DNA of 64,000 bases from Ornithinimicrobium cavernae (GTDB lineage Bacteria > Actinomycetota > Actinomycetes > Actinomycetales > Dermatophilaceae), in the NCBI RefSeq assembly GCF_003121625.1, contig NZ_QDDJ01000004.1, positions 186,001 through 250,000 of the forward strand, read 5' to 3'. A program made the position numbers and the translations under genes. Under the pieces are notes generated by a model. It did no database searches. It saw only the letters and a list, made by a program, of their open reading frames with translations, and had not been told where the DNA came from. Positions within the stretch are counted from its first letter, which is position 1. Every line of letters starts with the position of its first letter. This document shows positions 34,478-43,251 of this stretch, piece after piece.

Positions 34478-35682
34478 CCACTGTCGTCATCACGGACGTC
34501 GCCGTCTTCGACGGCGAGTCGGAGTCCCTCGTGGACGGACCGGTGGTGGTCCGCGACGGCCTGATCACCGCCGTCGGTGAGGCGGCCCGCGAGCAGGCCG
34601 ACCCGCACGCCGAGGTCATCGAGGGGGCGGGGCGCACCCTCCTCCCCGGTCTGATCGACGCCCACTTCCATGCGTATGCCGTGTCGCTGAGCATGGTGGA
34701 GAACGAGGGCCGACCGTTGAGCTACGTCGCGCACGTAGCGGCGGGCCGGCTGGGCCGGGCCCTGGCGCGCGGGTTCACCACGGTGCGGGACGTGGCCGGC
34801 GGGGACGCCGGCCTCGCGTCGGCCATCGGCGAGGGCCTGTTCAGCTCACCGCGCTACCTCTACACGGGGCCGGCGCTGAGCCAGACCGGGGGCCACGGCG
34901 ACCCGCGCTCGGCCGACCTGGAGATCTGCGTGTGCGGGGGGCACTCCACCGAGGTCGTGGACGGCGTGGACGACCTGCGCCGCGCGGTCCGCGAGCGGTT
35001 CCGCACCGGCGCCCACGCGATCAAGGTGATGACCTCCGGCGGGGTCATCTCCCCCACCGATCCCCTGCGGATCCCGCAGTACTCGGCCGAGGAGCTGGCG
35101 GCCGTCGCGGAGGAGGCCGACCGCCGGGGCAGCTACGTCGCGGCCCACGCCTACTCCCCCGAGGCCATCAGGCACTCGGTAACAAACGGCATACGCAGCA
35201 TCGAGCACGGCAACCTCCTCGATGAGGAGTCCGCGGCCCTTATGGCCGACCACGGCGCGTTCCTCGTGCCCACCCTGGCCACCTATGCGGCCATGGGCCG
35301 GCGCGGTGAAGAGCTCGGCATGCCGGCGGTCTCGCGCGACAAGAACGCCGAGGTCCTGGACGCCGGGCAGCACGCCGTCCGGCTCGCGCTCCGCACCGGG
35401 GTGCGCGTCGGGTTCGGCACCGACCTCATGGGCACGCTGGAGACCGAGCAGCTGTCCGGTCTGACCCTGCAGGCCGAGGCCATCGGGGCCTACGAGACAC
35501 TGCGCTCGGCGACGTCGGTCAACGCCGACCTCATCGGGCGCCCGGACCTCGGGCGCATCGCCCCGGGTGCCGTCGCCGACCTGGTCCTCGTGGACGGGGA
35601 CCCGCTGGCCGACATCAGCGTCCTGGCCGACCCGTCCCGCCCGCGGCAGGTGCTGCAGGCCGGCCGGACCGTCACCGGCTGA
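34474..35682 (+). CDS. Imidazolonepropionase-like metal-dependent amidohydrolase
   Basis: This 402-aa amidohydrolase-superfamily enzyme has metal ligands in order: HxH in LIDAHFHAYA, Lys in AIKVMTSGG, His in VAAHAYSPEA, His in SIEHGNLLDEE and Asp in GFGTDLMGT. The N- and C-terminal beta-sandwich segments, including GAVADLVLVDGDPLADI, complete the fold. Relatives hydrolyse cyclic imides, carbamoyl compounds or Xaa-Pro dipeptides. Following hyuAB copy 2 in the same operon, it probably takes the ring-opened product further or opens a related ring. Confidence 0.9.
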   Translation: MTTVVITDVAVFDGESESLVDGPVVVRDGLITAVGEAAREQADPHAEVIEGAGRTLLPGLIDAHFHAYAVSLSMVENEGRPLSYVAHVAAGRLGRALARGFTTVRDVAGGDAGLASAIGEGLFSSPRYLYTGPALSQTGGHGDPRSADLEICVCGGHSTEVVDGVDDLRRAVRERFRTGAHAIKVMTSGGVISPTDPLRIPQYSAEELAAVAEEADRRGSYVAAHAYSPEAIRHSVTNGIRSIEHGNLLDEESAALMADHGAFLVPTLATYAAMGRRGEELGMPAVSRDKNAEVLDAGQHAVRLALRTGVRVGFGTDLMGTLETEQLSGLTLQAEAIGAYETLRSATSVNADLIGRPDLGRIAPGAVADLVLVDGDPLADISVLADPSRPRQVLQAGRTVTG

Positions 35683-35727
35683 GCCGTCTCCCGTCCCGAC
35701 CGGGGCGGACCGTCACCTGCTCAACCG

Positions 35728-35751
35728 CCTCCCGCCCCGCCCGGGCGGAGG
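35728..35751. terminator. Hairpin between convergent genes, probable bidirectional terminator
   Basis: CCTC and CGCC pair with GGCG and GAGG around a 7-base loop, with one bulged C. This gives an 8-bp GC stem in the 70-base gap between the amidohydrolase stop (35682) and the leftward CMD gene stop (35753). No T-run follows. Confidence 0.45.
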
Positions 35752-35752
35752 A

Positions 35753-36790
35753 TCAACGGCGTGGCTTGGCGGTGCCCTCACCCAGGGTGAGCATCAACCG
35801 GTTGGCCCAGGTGAACATCGCCGCCACGGCCGCGGCGTCCATGACCTCGGCGGGGGTCAGGCCGGCCTGCAGCAGCGCCGCGACGTGACCGGAGTCGACC
35901 GCGACCGGCGTCCGCGCCACGGCAGCCCCCAGCGTGGCCAGTGCCCGCTCGCGGTCCGTCGGCAGTGCCGCCGGCCCGTGGTGCTTCAGCAACGGGCCGG
36001 AGCCGGTCTCCCGCGACAGCGCGAACAGCCGGCGCCCGTGCACCGAGGCGCAGAAGGAGCACCCGGTCTCCAGGGACGTGGCGAGGGCGACCAGCTCGCG
36101 GTCGGCGCGGTCCAGCTCGCCGGGCCCCGTCATGATCGCGTCGTAGAGCGCGGTCCGCAGCGCCAGCAGGTCCGGCACGTGGTTCAGGACGCCGTAGTAG
36201 TCGGAGGCACCCTTGGCGTCGTCCGGCGCTCCCGGCGAGTCCACCGTCCGGGCGAGCACCCAGCCGGACCAGTCCATGAGTGGGAACTCGGTGCGCGGGT
36301 GACCGAGCTCGTCGCCGTCCACCGGGGCCTGCGGCAGGGGCTGGCTCTCGGTGGTGCCGTTCAGCGCCTCGTCGAGGAGCGCGTGCGAGCGGAGCAGCCG
36401 CGACAGGAAGATGGCGAAGGTGGCGACCTGGCTGGCGCCGACGATCTGGGCCGGACGCACCCCCGCCTCCGTGAGCGCGCTGATGGCCCGCTCCCCGCAG
36501 GCCGTGGGGTCCAGCGCCATCGACCGGACGTGGTCGAGGAGGGCGGTGCGCGCCGGGCCGGTGAGACCGCCGTCGGTCGCGCGGTCGGCCTCCGCCCCGT
36601 CGGTCGCGGGCAGCACCAGCTCGTCCCCCGTCGCCTCCAGGGCCACCCGCGCGACCTCGGTCGCCTCGGCACGGCTCAGGGCGTCGGTGCGGCGCGTCGG
36701 GTCCTGCCCGAAGACGGCCTCCCAGAACTCCTGGGTGTGTTCACGCGTGGTGTCGCGCAGCCTGTCCAACGGGGGTCCGGGCAAGGTCAT
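35753..36790 (-). CDS. CMD/AhpD-like (carboxymuconolactone decarboxylase fold) protein
   Basis: This 345-aa all-helical protein has an AhpD-type redox motif ETGCSFCASVHGRR near residue 240 (CxxC-xx-H). A preceding half with a similar helix pattern (ALTEAGVRPAQIVGASQVAT) lacks the cysteines, suggesting an internal duplication. AhpD-like proteins reduce peroxides or thiols. The start ATG at 36790 has GGAAAGG six bases upstream; the ATG at 36805 is closer to no ribosome binding site. The first 50 bases overlap the 3' end of the FAD/NAD(P)-binding gene, an unusually long overlap. Confidence 0.78.
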   Translation of the reverse strand: MTLPGPPLDRLRDTTREHTQEFWEAVFGQDPTRRTDALSRAEATEVARVALEATGDELVLPATDGAEADRATDGGLTGPARTALLDHVRSMALDPTACGERAISALTEAGVRPAQIVGASQVATFAIFLSRLLRSHALLDEALNGTTESQPLPQAPVDGDELGHPRTEFPLMDWSGWVLARTVDSPGAPDDAKGASDYYGVLNHVPDLLALRTALYDAIMTGPGELDRADRELVALATSLETGCSFCASVHGRRLFALSRETGSGPLLKHHGPAALPTDRERALATLGAAVARTPVAVDSGHVAALLQAGLTPAEVMDAAAVAAMFTWANRLMLTLGEGTAKPRR

Positions 36791-38705
36791 GTCGGGCCTT
36801 TCCATGAGTGAGCGCGGCGCGGGCCACGGCGTCGGTGTCGCGCAGGAAGCGCGAGTTGGTGCGGGCGAGCGGACCCAGCTGGGTCCCCCAGTGGATCGAC
36901 TCCAGCGGCACGCCGATGGCATACAGCCCCGCCTGCTCCTGGCCCTCGCTGTTCACGAGCGCATAGGGCTGGGGGCCGACCTCGAGGGCGCCCGACACGA
37001 AGTCGGGGGCCCCGGGGTCCGGGATCACGTAGGGGCGGGCGTGCCCCTCGTCGACCAGCTGCCTGATCAGGGGGTTGCCGGAGTGGGCGGCGTCGGCCGG
37101 CGGGAGGTGGGCCTCGAGCAGGCCCTGGCACCGGTGCTCGGTGCCCGCGACGGCGGGTGAGGTGACCACGAAGTGGTCCTCGCGTGCCTCGACGCGCATG
37201 TCGGGGCCGGCAGGGATCACCAGGCCGGCGTCCACCAGGGCCCCCAGCTCGAGGATGCGCCGGGCCGGCGGGCCGCTGGCCAGGGCGCCGCCGAACCCGC
37301 GGAACCACCCCTCGATGTGCCGGGAGTAGGACGTGCCGGTGAACCCGCCGTAGCGGGCCAGGTTGCGGATGGGCGCCCGGCCGGCTCCCAGGGCGACCGA
37401 GGCGCACTTGAGCGCGCTGCCGTAGCCGAGCTGGGACTGCGCGTAGTCGTGGGCGAGGTCGGCCCTCCACCACGCGGTGAGCTCGGCCTGGTCGGCGAAC
37501 GTGCGGCCCCGCAGGGGCCGGTCCAGCTGCTCGAGGTCCAGGCGGTCGGCCTCCTCCGGGACCATGTCCGCGAGGGCGCGCGTCAGCCCGGGGTCGCCCC
37601 ACTCGTGGTCGTCCAGGTGCGACACGAGCTCGTCCAGCTCCACGGTGAGGGCCTCCGGACGGGTGGCGGCCAGGACGGAGTAGTAGGTCCACAACGTGTC
37701 CTTGGCGACGTAGGGCCACAGGTCCGTCATGAAGTCCAGCTGTCGCCCGGCGCCCGCGAGCAGCTCCAGGTGCTCGTCGGTCAGGTAGCGCCGCTCGAAG
37801 GTCGGCGTCATGGTGCCGAAGGCCCCCTTGGCCCGGTAGGGCACGCCGCGCCGCGAACCGGCCACCATCACCGGCTCCCGACCGGACGGCTCATAGACCA
37901 GGCCGCCGTCGCCGGTCTCGGTGAACCGGCCGCCCCGCCCGGTCGTCAGCAGGGACATGTAGTCGAAGAAGTTCATGCCCAGGCCGCGGACCGCCAGCTT
38001 CTCCCCCGCCGCGACGCCGTCGAGGTCCTGGTCGATCGGGTTCGCCGGAGGGCCATGGAACAGACCGTGCCGCCGTGCGTGCTCCTCCAGCTGCGCCTGG
38101 CGCGGGCCCGCCCTGAGGTCGCTGTGCCCGGTCGCCAGGACCACGGCATCGACCAGCCAGGACCCACCGGTGGTGCTGACGCGGTAGCTGCCCGCGTCCT
38201 CCTCCAGACCCTCGGCCTCGGTGTCCAGGGGACGGACCGCGATGACCTCCTCCGGCACCGGCGTGAGGGACATGGAGTCGGGCAGCCGGGTCAGGTCCTG
38301 GGCGTGGCACCACTCCAGGTAGCGGCCCAGCAGCTTGCGGGACGGATGGCTCCACGGTTGCAGCCGGCCCGCCTCGTCGACGATCTCGGGCTCGTGACCT
38401 GCGGGCTCCGCGGCCACGACGGTGGTGGCCCACTCATACAGCGTCGGTCCGGTGACCAGCCGGCCCTCGCAGGCCACCGTGTCGTCGGTGAAGTGGGTCG
38501 CGTCGGCGCACAGGGTGTTCATCAGCAGGTGGTGCGGCTGGTCCCCGCTCCAGATCCGACCGCTGCCGAACGGGTGCGGGTCCATGAGCAGGATCTGCAC
38601 GGGACGCGGGCCGGCGAGCTCGTGGTTGGCGATGAGCCGCTCCACGACGGAGGCTCCGCGCGGCCCCGCCCCGACGACGGCGATCCGTAGCGGTGTGTCA
38701 GCCAC
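36741..38705 (-). CDS. FAD/NAD(P)-binding oxidoreductase-like protein (NAD_binding_9 type)
   Basis: This 654-aa protein opens with a classic dinucleotide motif, IAVVGAGPRGASVVERLIAN. It continues with MDPHPFGSGRIWSGDQPHHL, the pattern of the FAD-NAD(P)-binding (PF13454-type) family. A second nucleotide-binding feature is VLATGHSDLR near 200. It resembles flavin N-monooxygenases in outline, but its reaction is not known. It sits three bases after the MalF-like permease gene and overlaps the CMD gene by 50 bases, so it is co-expressed with the importer and the opine-dehydrogenase-like protein. GTG is the start. Confidence 0.82.
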   Translation of the reverse strand: MADTPLRIAVVGAGPRGASVVERLIANHELAGPRPVQILLMDPHPFGSGRIWSGDQPHHLLMNTLCADATHFTDDTVACEGRLVTGPTLYEWATTVVAAEPAGHEPEIVDEAGRLQPWSHPSRKLLGRYLEWCHAQDLTRLPDSMSLTPVPEEVIAVRPLDTEAEGLEEDAGSYRVSTTGGSWLVDAVVLATGHSDLRAGPRQAQLEEHARRHGLFHGPPANPIDQDLDGVAAGEKLAVRGLGMNFFDYMSLLTTGRGGRFTETGDGGLVYEPSGREPVMVAGSRRGVPYRAKGAFGTMTPTFERRYLTDEHLELLAGAGRQLDFMTDLWPYVAKDTLWTYYSVLAATRPEALTVELDELVSHLDDHEWGDPGLTRALADMVPEEADRLDLEQLDRPLRGRTFADQAELTAWWRADLAHDYAQSQLGYGSALKCASVALGAGRAPIRNLARYGGFTGTSYSRHIEGWFRGFGGALASGPPARRILELGALVDAGLVIPAGPDMRVEAREDHFVVTSPAVAGTEHRCQGLLEAHLPPADAAHSGNPLIRQLVDEGHARPYVIPDPGAPDFVSGALEVGPQPYALVNSEGQEQAGLYAIGVPLESIHWGTQLGPLARTNSRFLRDTDAVARAALTHGKARHDLARTPVGQAARHHA

Positions 38706-38708
38706 GCC

Positions 38709-39605
38709 TCAGCCCTCCGACCGTTCGCTGCGCTTGTAGCCGCGCAGGTAGAAGTAGAGCGCGCCGGTCAGCAGGATCGCCGTGCACACGGCCAGGGCGG
38801 AGGCGACACCGACCTGCTGCTGCTCGAAGGCCAGCGACCGGATGGCCAGCGGCACGGTGATGGCCGACCCGGAGGGCCCGCCACCGTTGGACAGCAGGAA
38901 GGGCACATCGAAGTCGTAGGCCGTCCAGATGGTCCGCAGCATCATGCCGGCGATGACGACGGGGATGATCGAGGGCAGGGTGACGGCGGTGAACCGGTGC
39001 CGCCACCCGCCGCCGTCGATGGCGACCGCCTCGTAGAGGTCTCGCGGGATCGTCTGCAGCTTGGCGAGGACGATGATGACGAAGAACGGGGTGTACTTCC
39101 AGACGTTGACCAGCACCAGCGTGGGCATCATCAGCTGCGGGTCGGACAGCCAGTTCAGCGGCTCGTCGATCAGCCCGAGGCTGCGCAGGGCGTAGTTCAC
39201 CACGCCCGTGACGTCGTTGAACATGAACCGGAAGACCAGGGCCGCGACGATCGCCGGCACCATGTAGGGCACCAGCACGAGCACGCGCGCGATGCGCTGG
39301 CCCCGCAGGTTGAGGTTGAGCAGCATGGCGATGAGCACGCCTATCCCCACCTGGAGCACCATGTTGGCGACGGTCCAGTAGACGGAGCGCCCGAACGCCG
39401 CCCGGATCTGGGGGTCGGTCACCAGGGCGACGTAGTTGTCCATCCCGACCGGGGTGAGCGCCCCGGTGTTGATGTCGACGTAGTTGAAGCTGTTGAGCAC
39501 GGCGACGCCGAAGGGGTAGACGGCGAAGACTCCGATGAGGACCAGCGCCGGCGCGACCAGCAGGTGCGCCAGGGTGCGGTCGCTGAGGCTGCGACGCGTC
39601 CTCAT
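38709..39605 (-). CDS. Carbohydrate-type (CUT1) ABC transporter permease, MalF/UgpA-like
   Basis: This 298-aa membrane protein has about six transmembrane segments. Its EAA coupling loop near residue 200 reads DLYEAVAIDGGGWRHRFTAV. It begins with a basic stretch MRTRRSLSDR and overlaps the MalG-like permease gene by four bases. No ATPase gene is nearby. In actinomycetes CUT1 importers commonly share one MsiK-type ATPase encoded elsewhere, so this absence is expected. Confidence 0.92.
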   Translation of the reverse strand: MRTRRSLSDRTLAHLLVAPALVLIGVFAVYPFGVAVLNSFNYVDINTGALTPVGMDNYVALVTDPQIRAAFGRSVYWTVANMVLQVGIGVLIAMLLNLNLRGQRIARVLVLVPYMVPAIVAALVFRFMFNDVTGVVNYALRSLGLIDEPLNWLSDPQLMMPTLVLVNVWKYTPFFVIIVLAKLQTIPRDLYEAVAIDGGGWRHRFTAVTLPSIIPVVIAGMMLRTIWTAYDFDVPFLLSNGGGPSGSAITVPLAIRSLAFEQQQVGVASALAVCTAILLTGALYFYLRGYKRSERSEG

Positions 39606-40525
39606 CCCTTCACCGCCCCTTCGGTCAGGCCGGAGACAAGCCACCGCTGGGCCATGAAGAACAGCACCAGGACCGGCAGGATGATCGTGATGGCCGCGGC
39701 CATCAGCAGGCCCCACGACTCGGTGCCCATGTGGCCCATCAGCAGGAAGATGGCCGGGTTGGCGGGCAGCTTCTCGTTGCTGGTCATCAGGGTCGAGGCG
39801 AAGAGGTACTCGCTCCAGGCCGCGTTGAAGGTGAAGATCGCGGTGGAGACGATCCCCGGCAGCGCCTGGGGCAGGACCACGCGGATGAAGGCACCGAACC
39901 GCGTGCACCCGTCGATCATCGCCGCCTCCTCGGTCTCGATGCCGAGGCCGTTGAAGTAGGACCGCAGGATCCACAGCGCGAAGGGCAGCAGCGTGGCGGC
40001 GTACAGCACCGCCAGGGCCACCCTGTTGTCACCCAGCCCGTTGCCGATGAGGATCTGCGTGATCGGCACCAGCACCAGGATGGGCGGCAGCAGGTAGGCC
40101 AGCAGCGACAGCTCGCCGACGGCGCGCACGGCGCGGTAGCGGAAGCGGCTCATGCCGTAGGCCGCCATGACACCGAGCACCAGAGCGGCCGCCGTGGCCG
40201 TCGTGGAGACCAGCATGCTGTTGATGAGGTACTGCTGGAACCCGTAGACCTCGAACAGGCTGGTGAAGTGCTCCATCGTGAAGGAGCGCGGCAGGAAGGT
40301 GGGTGGGTAGGCCGCGATCTCGCTGTCCACCCGGAAGGCGTTGAGCACGATCCAGTACAGCGGGATGATCGACCCGAGCACCACGACCGCCAGGCACGCG
40401 TACTGCAGCACCCGCACCAGGCCCATCCGGTGGCGGGTCAGGGGGTCGCGTCGTCGGGCCGGCGCGGTCGCCGGTGGCGGGGGTGCCGCCGGTGAGGGCG
40501 GGGGCAGGGTCGTGGCTTCGGCCAT
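39602..40525 (-). CDS. Carbohydrate-type (CUT1) ABC transporter permease, MalG/UgpE-like
   Basis: This 307-aa second permease of the importer has a proline-rich N-terminal tail, then about six transmembrane segments. Its EAA loop is IETEEAAMIDGCTRFGAFIR. The ATG at 40525 is preferred to an in-frame TTG at 40534, which would lie directly on the AAGG ribosome binding site. It is separated from the binding-protein gene by 79 bases containing a strong hairpin. Confidence 0.9.
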   Translation of the reverse strand: MAEATTLPPPSPAAPPPPATAPARRRDPLTRHRMGLVRVLQYACLAVVVLGSIIPLYWIVLNAFRVDSEIAAYPPTFLPRSFTMEHFTSLFEVYGFQQYLINSMLVSTTATAAALVLGVMAAYGMSRFRYRAVRAVGELSLLAYLLPPILVLVPITQILIGNGLGDNRVALAVLYAATLLPFALWILRSYFNGLGIETEEAAMIDGCTRFGAFIRVVLPQALPGIVSTAIFTFNAAWSEYLFASTLMTSNEKLPANPAIFLLMGHMGTESWGLLMAAAITIILPVLVLFFMAQRWLVSGLTEGAVKG

Positions 40526-40546
40526 CTCACTCAACCTTCGTGGTCA

Positions 40547-40579
40547 GTCCCGGACCGGGGCGGGGCCACGGTCCGGGAC
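40547..40579. repeat. Perfect 11-bp inverted repeat between binding-protein and permease genes
   Basis: GTCCCGGACCG and CGGTCCGGGAC flank an 11-base loop in the gap between the solute-binding protein gene and the MalG-like permease gene. Hairpins at this place in ABC operons commonly stabilise the upstream message or terminate part of transcription, giving more binding protein than permease. No T-run follows in the leftward direction. Confidence 0.6.
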
Positions 40580-40604
40580 AGGGTGGGTCGGTGGGTCGGG
40601 AACC

Positions 40605-42077
40605 TCAGATGATCTCCGGCGTCCAGTCCGGGTGCTCCTTGTGGAAGGCGTCGATGACGGCCTGCATCTTGCCGCTGGCGTCCTTCCAGGCCTCCTCGGT
40701 GTTGCGGTCCTCCAGCAGGATCTCCTGGAACATGACCCCGTCAAAGGCAGGTGACGGCCACAGCTCGGCGGCGAACGGGCACAGGTTGGTGATCTTGCGC
40801 TCGTAGGTCTTGTCGACGACCGCCCCCATGGACACGGACGCGGTCATGGCGTCCGGGGCAGTGTCCATGAACGTCTTGAGCCAGTCGCCGTGCTTGGTGA
40901 AGAACTCCTCCTTGGGGTTCTCCACCTCCGCCTGGAACTTGTCACGCACGCTCTTCAGCGGCGGGAGCAGGTGACCGGGCACGGTCTTGGCGAAGGCGAG
41001 GGCGTCGTCACCGGTGGTAATGCGCTTGAGGAACTCCTTGGCCATCTCCATGTTGCCGGTCTTGGAGTAGAGGCCGTACTGCTGGCTGGACCCGAAGTGC
41101 AGCTGGCCGGTCTTGAAGTCACCCGCCGGGATGCGCATGACTCCCGTGCGCTCGGCCAGGTCCGGGTCACGCTCGGCCAGGACCGCGCCGAGGCGGCCGG
41201 GGAAGGTGGCGAAGGCCGCCTGACCCGCCGTGTAGGCCGAGACGATGTCACCGAACGCTGCGTTGTACATCGACTGCGGCGCGAACCGCATGACGGAGGT
41301 GAACTTCTCCACGGCACCGAGCACGTCCGGGTGGTTGAAGGTCAGGCGACCCTCACGGTCCATGTAGTCGTGACCCGACTGGTAGATGTAGGGCGCGAAG
41401 AACTGCAGCGGCAGCTGCGGGGTGGGCCCCACGGCCATCGCGATGCCCGCGATGTTGTTGCTGGCGCCCAGCGTCTCGATGGCGTGGAGGTACTCCTCGA
41501 ACGTCTCCGGGACCGGCAGTCCCGCGGCCTCCAGCAGGTCCTTGCGGTAGTAGACCAGCGAGGCGTTGCTCTGCAGGGGCATCGCGACGTCGTGGCCGTC
41601 GACGATGATCCGGGTGCCCGGCAGGAAGTCGTCCTCGCCGATGTCCTGCACGACGTCGTCGAGCTCGGCCAGGTGGCCCGCCCGTGCGAAGTCGGCGAAC
41701 GAGCTGACCGCCGGGGAGAAGATGCCCAGGTCGACGTTGTTCTGGAAGGCGGTCGTGAGGTACTGCAGCTGGTTGGCGTCGGCGTAGACGGTCACCTTGA
41801 CGTCGAGGTCCGGGTGGTCCTTCTTGAAGTTCGCGATCGCCATGTTGTAGAACGCCAGCGTCGCCGGGTCGTTCTCCACGGTGTAGAACGGGATGACCTT
41901 GGAGGCCTCGCCGCTGGACTGCGGGGCAGTGGTGCCGCCGGCGCAGGCGCTGAGGAGGGTGGTGGTCGACAGGGCCATGGCGCCCATCAGGAAGCCCCGA
42001 CGACCGAGGTCGCCGTTGACCAGACGAGTGGTGAGCGTGTCCAGTGTCTCGCGCTCGTGACGGATTCTGCTGCTCAT
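40605..42077 (-). CDS. CUT1-type ABC transporter solute-binding lipoprotein, twin-arginine export signal
   Basis: This 490-aa extracellular binding protein has a long N-terminal region with a Tat motif GRRGFLMGAMAL and lipobox LLSACA; export in folded form is likely. The body is a type II (MalE-like) fold beginning KVIPFYTVENDPATLAFYNM. The N-terminal 25 residues before the twin arginines (TLDTLTTRLVNGDLG) are longer than usual. AAGGAG stands seven bases before the ATG. Its start overlaps the opine-dehydrogenase-like gene stop by four bases, so the message is continuous with the regulator-proximal gene. Confidence 0.9.
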   Translation of the reverse strand: MSSRIRHERETLDTLTTRLVNGDLGRRGFLMGAMALSTTTLLSACAGGTTAPQSSGEASKVIPFYTVENDPATLAFYNMAIANFKKDHPDLDVKVTVYADANQLQYLTTAFQNNVDLGIFSPAVSSFADFARAGHLAELDDVVQDIGEDDFLPGTRIIVDGHDVAMPLQSNASLVYYRKDLLEAAGLPVPETFEEYLHAIETLGASNNIAGIAMAVGPTPQLPLQFFAPYIYQSGHDYMDREGRLTFNHPDVLGAVEKFTSVMRFAPQSMYNAAFGDIVSAYTAGQAAFATFPGRLGAVLAERDPDLAERTGVMRIPAGDFKTGQLHFGSSQQYGLYSKTGNMEMAKEFLKRITTGDDALAFAKTVPGHLLPPLKSVRDKFQAEVENPKEEFFTKHGDWLKTFMDTAPDAMTASVSMGAVVDKTYERKITNLCPFAAELWPSPAFDGVMFQEILLEDRNTEEAWKDASGKMQAVIDAFHKEHPDWTPEII

Positions 42078-43102
42078 GCGGGGACTCCTTGGTGGGATGC
42101 GAGGAACTGTGTGAAGAGGTGGGCCGCCTGCTCGTCGGCACCGAGGTCGAGCTCCGGGGCGATCGCGCGGAGCAGGGTCAGCAGCGAGCGCATGTGCGGG
42201 ACGTCGACCCCCACCGAGTCCGCCAGCCGGGCCCACTGGGCCAGACCGAAGGGCACGTCGTCCACGAGGTAGCGGTAGTCGAGGCGGACCGGCGCGGGCA
42301 CCAGCCCGAACGCGTCGTAGGACAACAGACACTCCCCGATGTCCTCGCCGCTCATCCCACCCGCGGCGTAGAAGTCCTGCATCCAGTCGCGGACACCCGC
42401 CGCACGACCACCCAACCGGTCGACCAGCTCCACCCGCTCCTGGTCCACCGCGGTGAGCAGCCTGCCCACGGCCGGCGAGACGCCGCTGCGGTACAGCGTG
42501 AACGCCTCGCCGTTGTCGACCCGGGACAGGTTCGCCAGGACCACCCCCGGATGGATCATGTGGTTGGTGTTCGACAGCGACGTGGTCGTCAGGTCCGAGG
42601 GGACGAGCTCGGGCAGCAGCGCGACGAAGTAGTCGTGCAGGGCGGCCGTGGCGGTCTCGTCGACCCCTGCCACCGGCAGCGTCCGCTTGATGCTGTGCAC
42701 GGAGAGCCGCTCGCCGACCACGCGGCCGCTGACCGGGAAGCCGGTGGCCTCGGCGACCTGCGGCTCGGGCAGACCCCACTCCTGGAACCAGGCCCGGACC
42801 CGCAGCACACCGCCGAAGCCTCCGGGTGCCAGCAGGATCCTGGTCCCGGTCAGCCGGGGAGCCAACGGCTGCAGGAGGTCAGCCAGCACGCGTGACTCCG
42901 CCACGACCACCAGGGCCTCGATGGGGCCGGGCGGCACCTGCGCCGCACCGACCACCTCCACGGCATGCACCTCGGGCCCGACCTCGACCTCACGGAAAGG
43001 TGGGGCGTCCGGTCGGACCAGGTGCACCCTGCGGCCGGACATCCCTGCGACGTACCCGGCCACTGCCACGGCCTGGGTGTCTCCGAGTACGACGACACTC
43101 AT
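42074..43102 (-). CDS. Opine dehydrogenase (octopine/nopaline dehydrogenase)-family protein
   Basis: This 342-aa protein has an N-terminal Rossmann region, MSVVVLGDTQAVAVAGYVAG, whose glycine motif is weaker than the usual GxGxxG. Its C-terminal octopine-dehydrogenase domain is marked by TSLSNTNHMIHPGVVLANLS, containing the conserved His. Family members condense an amino acid with a keto acid, or oxidise such opines. It is the first gene of the leftward operon with a MalEFG-type importer and the FAD/NAD(P) protein. The long spacing (11 bases) from AAGGAGG to the ATG makes the start slightly uncertain. Opine breakdown after uptake fits the context; synthesis is also possible. Confidence 0.78.
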   Translation of the reverse strand: MSVVVLGDTQAVAVAGYVAGMSGRRVHLVRPDAPPFREVEVGPEVHAVEVVGAAQVPPGPIEALVVVAESRVLADLLQPLAPRLTGTRILLAPGGFGGVLRVRAWFQEWGLPEPQVAEATGFPVSGRVVGERLSVHSIKRTLPVAGVDETATAALHDYFVALLPELVPSDLTTTSLSNTNHMIHPGVVLANLSRVDNGEAFTLYRSGVSPAVGRLLTAVDQERVELVDRLGGRAAGVRDWMQDFYAAGGMSGEDIGECLLSYDAFGLVPAPVRLDYRYLVDDVPFGLAQWARLADSVGVDVPHMRSLLTLLRAIAPELDLGADEQAAHLFTQFLASHQGVPA

Positions 43103-43160
43103 GGGATCTGAACCCTCCTTGGTCCGGCGTCGCACCACGAGGAACGACAGGTGGGGTCGA

Positions 43161-43189
43161 GTCCAACGCAGAAACCCCAGTCGTGTCAA
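43161..43189 (-). promoter_or_regulatory. Candidate promoter of the opine-dehydrogenase/ABC operon
   Basis: On the minus strand a consensus -35 TTGACA (43189-43184) is followed by a 17-base spacer and a poor -10, TTGGAC (43166-43161). This would give a leader of about 55 bases before the ATG at 43102. The GntR operator candidate lies 12 bases upstream of the -35. Confidence 0.35.
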
Positions 43190-43200
43190 GACCTAACCAC

Positions 43201-43214
43201 ACTAAAGTTTTAGT
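43201..43214. promoter_or_regulatory. Palindromic operator candidate for the GntR regulator
   Basis: ACTAAA-GT-TTTAGT is a perfect 6-bp inverted repeat in an AT-rich pocket of the divergent region, 37 bases before the gntR start. Short AT-rich palindromes of this size are typical FCD-GntR sites. Its position between the two divergent genes would allow control of both directions. Confidence 0.55.
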
Positions 43215-43251
43215 CTGGCGCTAGTTTGACCGATGCTTTACGCTGACCGAC

